64,000 nt of DNA from Azolla caroliniana (taxonomy: Eukaryota > Polypodiophyta): NCBI GenBank assembly GCA_043228905.1, contig JBHGNT010000013.1:11470001-11534000 (forward strand). Direction: 5' to 3'. Both the position numbers and the translations under genes were made by a program. Each line of letters begins with the position of its first letter. Positions within the stretch are counted from its first letter, which is position 1. Positions 56,493-64,000 of this stretch are shown piece after piece. The notes under the pieces are model-generated. The model was not told where the DNA came from. It was given only the letters and a program-made list of their open reading frames with translations, and made no database searches.

Positions 56493-57230
56493 GGATTATG
56501 TGCATCCCCAAAATCTGTTTCGCCAGACCCATATCTTTCATTGTGAATGACCAGCTCAAGGCCTTCTTCAACATCTTGATCTTGATACAGTTCCGTCCGA
56601 TGATCAATATGTTGTCCACGTACAAGAGGAGTATTAGGAAGTCTCCTTCGTCAAACTTCTTCACGAACACGCAGTGGTTAGCCTGCGTCTTGTGGTATCC
56701 TTGGTCGGTCATGACGGAGTCGAACTTCCAGTACCATTGCCTAGGGGCGTGCTTCAGTCCATACAGGCTCTTCTTTAACCGTCACACTAGGTTCTCCTTC
56801 CCTTTCTTGACGAATCCCTCCGGCTACTACATATAGATCTCCTCCTCGAGGTCCCCATGAAGGAACACTGTCTTAACATCGAGTTGTTCAACCTCGAGGT
56901 CCATGCTCACTGTTATACTCAGCACCGTCCGAATGGATGTCATCTTGAGTACCGGGGCAAAGATCTCGTCAAAATCCTCTCCTTTCTTCTATTGGAACCC
57001 CTTCACCATGATCTGGGCTTTGTACCTCGGTGTATTTCCGGAGTCTCCTGGTTTCAGCTTGTACACCCACTTGTTTCGGAGCACTCTCTTTCCTTTCGGC
57101 AGCTCCGTCAATTCATATGTATAGTTCTCATGCAGGTAATCCATCTCATCATGCATGGCATTCAACCGGTTGTGGCTGTGGATGTCTTTCTTTGCTTCTC
57201 GAAGCAAAGGTAAGTAGTCGGAGTGGGAAG
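56493..57230 (-). pseudogene. C5 Copia reverse transcriptase fragment
   Basis: Minus strand. 56989-57207 gives ENYTYELTELPKGKRVLRNK and WVYKLKPGDSGNTPRYKAQI. About 56860-56980 is the DVKTVFLHGDLEEEIY region with frameshifts. 56500-56712 gives HKTQANHCVFVKKF and LLLYVDNILIIGRN, with the catalytic YVDD changed to YVDN, then FTMKDMGLAKQILGM. It is about 740 bp of a larger element, with no LTR nearby. Confidence 0.85.
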
Positions 57231-57249
57231 TCCAAGAAGCCGTTCGGAA

Positions 57250-58385
57250 AGTAGCTAAGGAATGGGTGGAAGAAGCTAATCAAAATAATGTTGTCAGAAT
57301 GTTCTAGGATAATGAGTTATCAAATAAGGAGAAATTTGTTCCTCAGGCCGAGACATTCCCAGTGCAGGAAGAAGAGGAGGCTTGGAAGATTTTGGCTGAT
57401 TGTCAAGTATTAGTACCTTTGTCAGGGTTACTGAAATTAGTGCCTCATTTTACAGAAAAGGTGGCAACTCTTCTTGTACAAAAAAATGCAGAGCAAGTAT
57501 CGGTTAATTATAGCCAGCCAAGCAATGGTCTGACAATCATGGATGAACAAAGCCTTTCAATAAAAGTGATAATTCAAGGGCAAGAGGTGTCCAAAACAAT
57601 TGTCAATGGTGGTTTAGGAGTCAATGTCATCAATAAGATTACTTGTGATAAACTTGGAATTACCAAGTGGCATGCATGTCCTTTCTAGTTAAGAATGGCA
57701 GACACAAGCACAATCCGACCACTTGGGTTCATCCGGCAGTTAGATGTCATCTTAAGGGGCCATTTCTTTTAGATATCGGCAGTGGTGCTTCATTTGGATG
57801 CTCCTGGAGCATATCCACTCCTGTTAGGTCGATCATGGTTAAAAACGGCTAATATTAAGCAGAACTGGAAAAAGAAAGACCTAGAACATTCAGGAAGGGT
57901 AAAACTAAAATCCGGATATCAACTCAGGACAAAGTCAATATGGCTCATTAATGTCTACCAGTCCATGCAAAGTCAGTTCATATGATGGAAGGACTCGATG
58001 AAGCGGAGGAAGACCGGTATTTTAACGACAATCCAAAAATCATTCCCTTATTCAAAGTAGACATTTGCAGACACTCACTTCTTATATAGAAGACAAGGAA
58101 GATGAAGTTCCAGTAGATGAGCGAACATTAAAAGAGATTCGATTGTAGCAGGAAGCCACTAAAAAGGAAATGCGGGTGTCTCAAAGAGTACAAGCATCAG
58201 CACTAGAGGAATTAAATTTAGCAGACACCAATGCAAAACCTAAGACTATACTAATAGCCAAAGAAATGTGAGCAGCTAAAAAGGAGGAATTAAAGAATTT
58301 ATTGAGACAATATAAAGATGTCTTTGCTTGGTCATTCGAAGACATGAAAGGATTAGATCCAACATTTTGCCAACATTAGATAAAT
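57250..58385 (+). pseudogene. G5 Ty3/gypsy protease and pre-RT region
   Basis: Plus strand. 57362-57688 contains LVPLSGLLKLVPHFTEKVAT and the protease-like IVNGGLGVNVINKITCDKLG (catalytic D changed to N). Further on, APGAYPLLLGRSWLKTANIK is the protease flap end, and PVDERTLKEIRL ... LLRQYKDVFAWSFEDMKGLD is the leader of the RT. It stops at 58385, exactly at the T2 TIR, so T2 inserted into it. The RT should resume beyond the right end of the window. Confidence 0.82.
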
Positions 58386-58420
58386 AACACGTTCGCGTTC
58401 ACAAGTGGAAGGATTGCGCA
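58386..58420 (+). repeat. T2 terminal inverted repeat
   Basis: Starts AACACGTTCGCGTTCACAAG and ends GATTGCGCA, followed by TAAATGGAAGG exactly as at the right end of T1 (read on its minus strand). Confidence 0.93.
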
Positions 58421-58743
58421 TAAATGGAAGGATAAGGGAAATTTTAGGGCTTTTTCAATGATTTTACAAAACACATTGATACCAGTATCATACATGTTCA
58501 AACATACTATGAAAAAGGTTAAAAATCCACTATTTTCGTGATTTAGAAGTAACTAAAAAAAGACGAATTTCAAAAAGATACATTCTCAATTTATATCACA
58601 AACTTTACAACCAATGTTATTTTATAAGAAACGATTTTTTAGAAATCATAAGAATTCAAAACACATGCTTTTATATTACTCGATTTGTTACAAGCGGAAT
58701 GTAGTTACACTTAATAGCCAAATATACATTCATGATCACTCCT

Positions 58744-61524
58744 TTATGGAGAATCACTACTATAACTAATATACAATGACGATTCCTCCTCATCATCCTC
58801 GGATGTACCAATCAGTGCATTATCTTCGTCATAAACCAAATGGTTTGACTCTAGATTATATGTAGTAGATCTCGTTTGCCTTTGACTCGAGCCACCTTGT
58901 AGACCTGGTAATTTTTCTTTTATTATATCTATTGTTGACTTCCTTAATTGTCCGACTTTTGTAAGTGTGAAGTCGTACACGATGATATCCACATAAGAGA
59001 TATCAAGGGTCGAGGTGTTACGAATGTTTCGCTTCCTCTTCCTACCTCCCCTTCTTGTTGGGCATTCAATCATCTCCAATGTATACTTACCTGTAAAAGC
59101 ATTTGCACTTCTAGTGTTGTACCAATGAACATTTATAGACTTGATCATGTTTTCTATTTCATGCATTAGCACTTCTAGAATTTTACCAACCCAAAATTGG
59201 TGGCCATGTGAGTTCTCATCAGCCGGCGTTGCAATCAACATCCCCGCAGTGAGCTCTTGCAAATTGCCTTGCCATCTAGCTTCAGTTGCTTTGGTCATCC
59301 TTGGTCCCACATAAATGTCTCTTTGTTGTGGATGGACTAAGCTGTCATTAATCGCATTTACTAGTTGCTCCGGAGTTCTATTTACGCGATCATGTTGCAG
59401 CGACCATGTGAATGGCGTTTCCAAATTCCAATTATCAACAGATACACAATTGTCTATAATTTCTTTCTGATCACTATAAAATACATCCCACCATGACATG
59501 TCTTGTTGTGCGGCATATTTCTTGGCGGCCTCAATATGCTTTCTTTTTTCTTCTAAGGCTTGGAGCCATGACCGTTTTTGTTCTGATACCAAGTCGCTTT
59601 GCAACTGTCCTTTCTTCTCAATTGGCATTTGCTTAGCTCCATGGACAATTGTACTCGGCAAACAAAGTAATAACTGGCAACCACCTTCAGGTTCCCATGT
59701 TGTAGAAGATGAATATTGTTTAGCATACAAAAGTGTAGAACCACTTATTCCATTTTTCTTTATCATAAAAATGTGATTGAAACTTATATTGTTTAACTGA
59801 GCAAGCACTTTAACATTCCCACCACCCCCATCTAATATATATCTCTTAAAGTCATATACCTCCTTCAAGTGTAACACTTTTGGGCGTGGTGTATATGCAT
59901 CACAAATGACATCAAATAGTTTAGGTAAAGTGAAAGCATCATGCCGAAACAACTATCTGGAGAATGTGCTAAACATCTGATCTATATGGTCATGTGTGTG
60001 GCCAACCAAAAGGAAATTGACTTTCACTTTCCTAAACAATTCTTGGTTGACCAACATACTTAGATAGCCAAATACAGTTGAATTTTTGTTCTCTCTAGCA
60101 GTATTGTCCAATTGAATGTATAGAACAGGGGGGGAAGGTTGGCTCCAAGACATCAAAACTCGGTGAATCACTGTAACTGTTAGGTTAGGGTCATTGTGAA
60201 CATTGGGGTAAGTAATGAAGACGTGAGGTCGAACAAACCTATTATAAGCCAAGCATCCCACCAAGTGCATTTGAACAAGGCACTCATCATTGACATCTTT
60301 GGGGAGCCTCCGCATATGCGGCAAGCATGTCTTCTTCTGCTCCATGCCATCTATCATTAAGCACATGTATTGTTCGGGCCTCTTCAAACACTTCTCTCTA
60401 TGATGCATCGCCTTCTTTCGTTCTAAGGATTGTGCCTCATGATGCTCTTGTAGTAACTTCTTACTCGTATCCTTTTCCATTGATGTCTTTGCACCTTTAG
60501 CCAAACTTTTAAGATTTGCACAAATGGAGCAATACCCCATACGTACTTTACGAGGAATAATAACATTTGAAAACCGAGCTCTCCATAATCTTGTGAATTG
60601 GCTATAGGTGATAGACTTATTACGTGAGCCCAGCATATCAGATCAATAGACATCATAAACTTCCCGACGTGTATAATTATCAGAAAGGTGCATCCTACCT
60701 GTAGTGGGCATTACTTCACAATTTAACTGAAAGAAAGTTTTCATCCAACCAATAGCATGTCTTCCAATTGCACCTTTCATACTTGGAACCTCTTTACAAT
60801 TGAGCATCTGATCCCCGCTAAGTAGACGTTGTTGTACTCTATGTAGCCGCATGTTACTAACACATAACACAATTTTGAATGCAACTCTACATATCTGTTG
60901 CATATGTTACTAACACATAACACATGATACTTTGATCCCCGTACATTTGTTAGATACTAGTTGCATATGTGACCCAAGGTAAGTGTCTTGCTCATCACCA
61001 GTCATCGAAAAATAGTATCGCCTTAATTCTCGCAACTTTGATTTTCCAATCATAGACATACAACCACGGGCACAGCATATTTTTTTGACATCAAATCCAA
61101 TCTGTTTATCTGATGTCACCAAGCTAAATCCAGCCAGACGAATTCTTCGTGGGATTCTTCTAATATGCATAGGGCTCCCAGATTTCTCTTCCTGCATAGA
61201 GGTTGGTGTAACCTTGTTACAATCTAATTCTCTGTTGTGACCATCGCCAATGTTATTCAATGTTTCCTGGGCACTACCTTCATTCTCCGTATCTTTATTA
61301 ATATCGTATTCTTCAATAGAGAACTCTTCATATGTGTCATTATTTACATTCCCTGTAGATGAGCTCAAACAATATTCTTCGATAGAATATGGTGAGTCTG
61401 TCGACAGACAATATTCTTCAATCGAATATGGTGACTCTGTCGACAAACAATACTCTTCAGTAGAAAACGATGAGTCTGATGACAAACAATATTCTTCAAT
61501 CGAGAACGGTGAATCTTCACTCAT
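58744..61524 (-). pseudogene. T2 transposase-like protein, triad intact but frame broken
   Basis: ATG at 61524, same N-terminal SIEEYCLS repeats as T1. The possible catalytic residues are all present: LMIDGMEQKKT, YIQLDNTARENK and GHTHDHIDQMFS (the second acid of the first motif is E rather than D). Breaks: a patch with frame loss near 60915-60940, TGA at 60643-60645 (T1 has CGA) and TAG at 59953-59955 (T1 has CAG). Glutamine is retained where T1 has its stop, so each copy is open where the other is broken. The C-terminal FWVGKILEVL and acidic tail are the same as in T1. Confidence 0.85.
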
Positions 61525-62255
61525 GGCTCTGTAAGTTATGTGCTTAGGGTAAGGAAAAAAACTAATAAGCTCCTCTCTAAACATATACTCCTCTCTAAAC
61601 ATATACTCCTCTCTAAACATAAACTTCTCTCTAAACAAAAGCCAAATCAATAGAATGTCTATATTATGTAATATTATATTAATACAATACATAAAAATTT
61701 TATTTTTAATAAAGTAATTGTATTTAAAATATCAATTATTATTTAAACTACATCTATATGAAGTTAAATCAAGTATAATATAAATCTAATCATTAACAAG
61801 CCATAAATATGTTGGATTAATGTTAAAATAATTGGCTAATTAATGGCACCCATTTTGATATAGAACCTCTCACTCATTGGTTCTTTAATGCTCACCATTT
61901 TAAATATTAGACTTATCAATCATTGGTTAATTCATGCCCACATCTTTAATACACAGCATTTGAGAGTCATAAAAATTGTTGCTTTTAGTAATCAATCATT
62001 GGTACATTCATGAACCTCTATCATTGTCTCCTTCATGACCTTTGAAGTCATTGCAGGTTGTTATGACTATAAAAGATTGATCAATATGTTAGTTTGACTT
62101 TGTAATCATTAATGCAATCATAAGTTACTCTAGTTAATGTGACTGTGGTTACCAACTAACTATCCTCAAACTTACCAACCTTGGTTAAGGTGACTATGGT
62201 TACTTTAACCAATGTGGTCAATCCCTATAAATAGGAAGACCTCGTCATATTTCAC
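61525..62255 (+). promoter_or_regulatory. T2 bidirectional promoter region
   Basis: Shared with T1 13081-13802. Four TTTAGAGAGGAG-like units (read on the minus strand) precede the transposase ATG, one more than in T1. A plus-strand TATA box CCCTATAAATAGG at 62224-62236 drives transcription to the right. ATCATTGG motifs recur in between. Confidence 0.55.
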
Positions 62256-64000
62256 TCACAAGAGCGTACAGAGCGTACAGAGCGTACAGAGCACACAAAG
62301 CACACAAAGCACAAAGCACAAAAGCGCAATCTCCGCCTCCACTGCCACACGATCAACCATGTCTTCAAAGAGAATCGAGCGCGAGGACTCCAGGTAGGCC
62401 TTTGACACTGTGGACATTTTTGTAAATATGTTTTGTCGCTCAAGAACTCGATACGCTGTCGTAGTGTATTTTGTACACTACGTGAAAAACGTATATAGTA
62501 TTAGATTCAATAAAAAATGAAGAAATAGAAGAAAATAGCAAAATAAATGGAACATGCATAGGGCAAGATTCAAACCTTGCACCTCCATGTTAATAATGTA
62601 ATGTCTTACCATTACACTAGCATTTCATTAGTGTTAAAGCATAGATGTCCCACATAGAAAGGTAAATTCACGCTAGGATAAACATTAGAAAAACGCATAA
62701 CAAAAGAAAAAGCTACACATACACATCTAGCGTGCATGATAAAAAACGCACAAGTTAGAAAAAAGCATGATCACTTTAGATAAAGCATATAGTCTATCTA
62801 TAGGAAAAGCATGGGGTCTATAGTTAGAGAAAAAGCATGGATTACTAAGACTTCCTCATCACTACATAAGGATGGGGAGCACAAGGTAATTGTGTGTGAA
62901 AAATATTTGGAAACTAGATATGTTTCTAAAAAACACCAATTAATAAACTATACTCGTGGGATTCACGAGAATTCTATATCATTCTCTTTCAACCGAAGTT
63001 TATATTCTTATATTCATATTGATTAATCTAATACAATACACTCGTGGGATTCACGAGTTTGCTATAACTCTTTCTTACAACATATTTATATTCTTATTAG
63101 CCTTAAAACTCTCCTCTTCCTAGTCCAAAACCCCAGCGGTTCCCACCCGACTCACGCAAACGATCCGGAGCCGAAAGGCACGACAACGCTGTATCGAGTT
63201 CCTATATACAATACAAACTTTATACAGGAACTCGATACGGCGTATCGAGTTCATAATTTTTTTTTGCTTTTTAAACAGGAACTCGATACGACGTATCGAG
63301 TTCGTGTTTAAAACCTAAACTTTAAACGGGAACTTGATACGCCGTATCGAGTTCCTGTATAAAAGAAGGCTCTGAAAGAGAAAATTGTGTTTTTGGGGTA
63401 ACAATTAATTATTGTGTGGAAAAGATACCAAATTGTCTGTCAAAATCAGTCTTTTTTATGTTGACTTGCCTTACTTTTAAAAAAAAACATGCCCTAATTA
63501 TAGGTGTTTTATGACCTACTATAGCTTAAAATAGTAGAAAATGATCCACAAATTGCCTTTATGATAGCAAATTCTCCTCAATATAGGTTTGGAATCTATA
63601 TAAGTCATACCTACTCTTTAAAAGAATATATAACCCTGTTTACTTATTACGATATATATTTTCTAGTTTGAATAGTCCTGCCTAGAATAGATTTTTGAAT
63701 ATAGGACTACCATGTACTCTGAATGCATGATTGATATTTTCACTTCACCACTAATCACCTGCTAGTGAGAACTGTTCTTCATCTTCATATTTATATTTTA
63801 ATATACAACCTTAATCTACGTGACCACCTAACTTATGTTTTTGCATATACTTTCTTAAATAGGTTGTTTGAGAACCTGTCGGACCGACTTGTGAAGAAAA
63901 TAAAGCTTTGAATACAGGGTTCTCCAATCGAAGCCCAGACCAAGGTAGTTCCTGAGACCATGAAGAGAGGAAAAAAGCTTCTCTTCAACGAGGAGACAAA
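62256..64000 (+). other. Possible second gene of T2 (incomplete)
   Basis: About 30 bp after the TATA box the sequence enters a leader with GCGTACAGA and GCACACAAA repeats. ATG at 62359 gives MSSKRIEREDS, followed at 62393 by CAG|GTAGGC, a good donor. About 1.4 kb of AT-rich DNA, intron-like, follows. From about 63855 sequence becomes codon-like: after an acceptor-like AAATAG, RLFENLSDRLVKKIKL, then after TACAG, GSPIEAQTKVVPETMKRGKK to the window end. Exon joins beyond exon 1 are not resolved and I do not recognise the product. Confidence 0.4.
63180..63370. repeat. Triplicated palindrome in the presumed T2 intron
   Basis: GAACTCGATACG, one base, then its complement occurs at about 63225-63250 (centre G), 63278-63302 (centre A) and 63330-63356 (centre C, with one arm change). 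A half-copy lies at 63193-63206 and another fragment (GAACTCGATACGCTGTCG) near 62444. Flanks ACAGGAACTCG and TTAAAC recur. Confidence 0.88.

Larger units (their letters stand above)
58386..64000 (-). mobile_element. T2, long-TIR DNA transposon (right end outside the window)
   Basis: The TIR 58386-58420 is identical to the left TIR of T1 and follows AAAT (58382-58385), the expected left target duplication. From here to 62255 it is the reverse complement of T1 16941-13081 with few differences. No second TIR is found before 64000, so T2 is at least 5.6 kb, longer than T1. The extra part starts at the divergent promoter and seems to hold a second, intron-containing gene. Confidence 0.85.

Noticed and set aside
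63855-64000. Confident assignment of RLFENLSDRLVKKIKL and GSPIEAQTKVVPETM to one protein
   Set aside because: A stop separates them, the gap between candidate splice sites is too short for a plant intron, and the first reading is not confirmed by a second motif.

Overview
This is plant nuclear DNA: intron-containing genes, TATA-box promoters, LTR retrotransposons of both superfamilies with tRNA-type primer sites, long microsatellites and almost no intact coding capacity. The style of the decayed PPR-DYW gene and of one Copia gag suggests a fern or another seed-free vascular plant, but that is inference from family resemblance, not proof.

Layout. 1-1825: fragments of a Copia integrase (+) and of a Ty3/gypsy integrase tail with chromodomain (-). 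1826-7581: G1, a near-complete chromodomain-bearing Ty3/gypsy element with 445-bp LTRs. 7582-12320: C1, a reverse-strand Copia element with one LTR. 12837-16941: T1, a DNA transposon with 35-bp terminal inverted repeats, a CCTA target duplication and a 926-codon transposase-like gene. 16946-21213: C2, a decayed Copia element with its 3' LTR. 22187-27886: G2, an older relative of G1. 27960-28209: Copia fragment. 28210-29271: T3, a diverged fragment of the T1 gene. 29272-41205: a Copia LTR (C3) split by G3, an 11.5-kb reverse-strand Ty3/gypsy element; G3 itself carries about 3.8 kb of foreign DNA with a palindrome array and a T-family relic. 41345-42899: two further LTR pieces and a Copia gag start. 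43520-44480: LINE-like remnants. 44782-47573: a PPR-DYW pseudogene. 49280-52119: a six-exon HVA22/TB2-DP1-like gene on the minus strand, the only host gene here that looks functional. 52776-53158: microsatellites. 53390-55745: LINE and gypsy scraps. 56116-57230: a Copia RT piece reading into a piece resembling an FCP1/NIF phosphatase. 57250-58385: gypsy protease region (+), interrupted by T2 (58386 to beyond 64000), a sister of T1 in the opposite orientation that also carries a divergent promoter and part of a second gene.

Two things stand out. First, the T family: long-TIR elements with an uncharacterised DDE/D-like gene and an N-terminal SIEEYCLS repeat, present as two close copies plus two relics. 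T2 appears to be the longer, two-gene form and T1 a shortened derivative. Second, G1 and G2 have no tRNA primer site. Instead the bases 2 nt inside the 5' LTR pair with the predicted 5' end of the element's own RNA (12 bp in G1, 14 bp including two G-U pairs in G2), which is the arrangement of Tf1-type self-priming.

Two palindrome arrays of similar design (14-nt and 12-nt arms around a single centre base) at 34.76-36.72 kb and 63.18-63.37 kb, tRNA-like modules inside several LTRs, and a possible -1 frameshift site at the gag-pol junction of G1/G2 are the other structures that ordinary annotation would miss.
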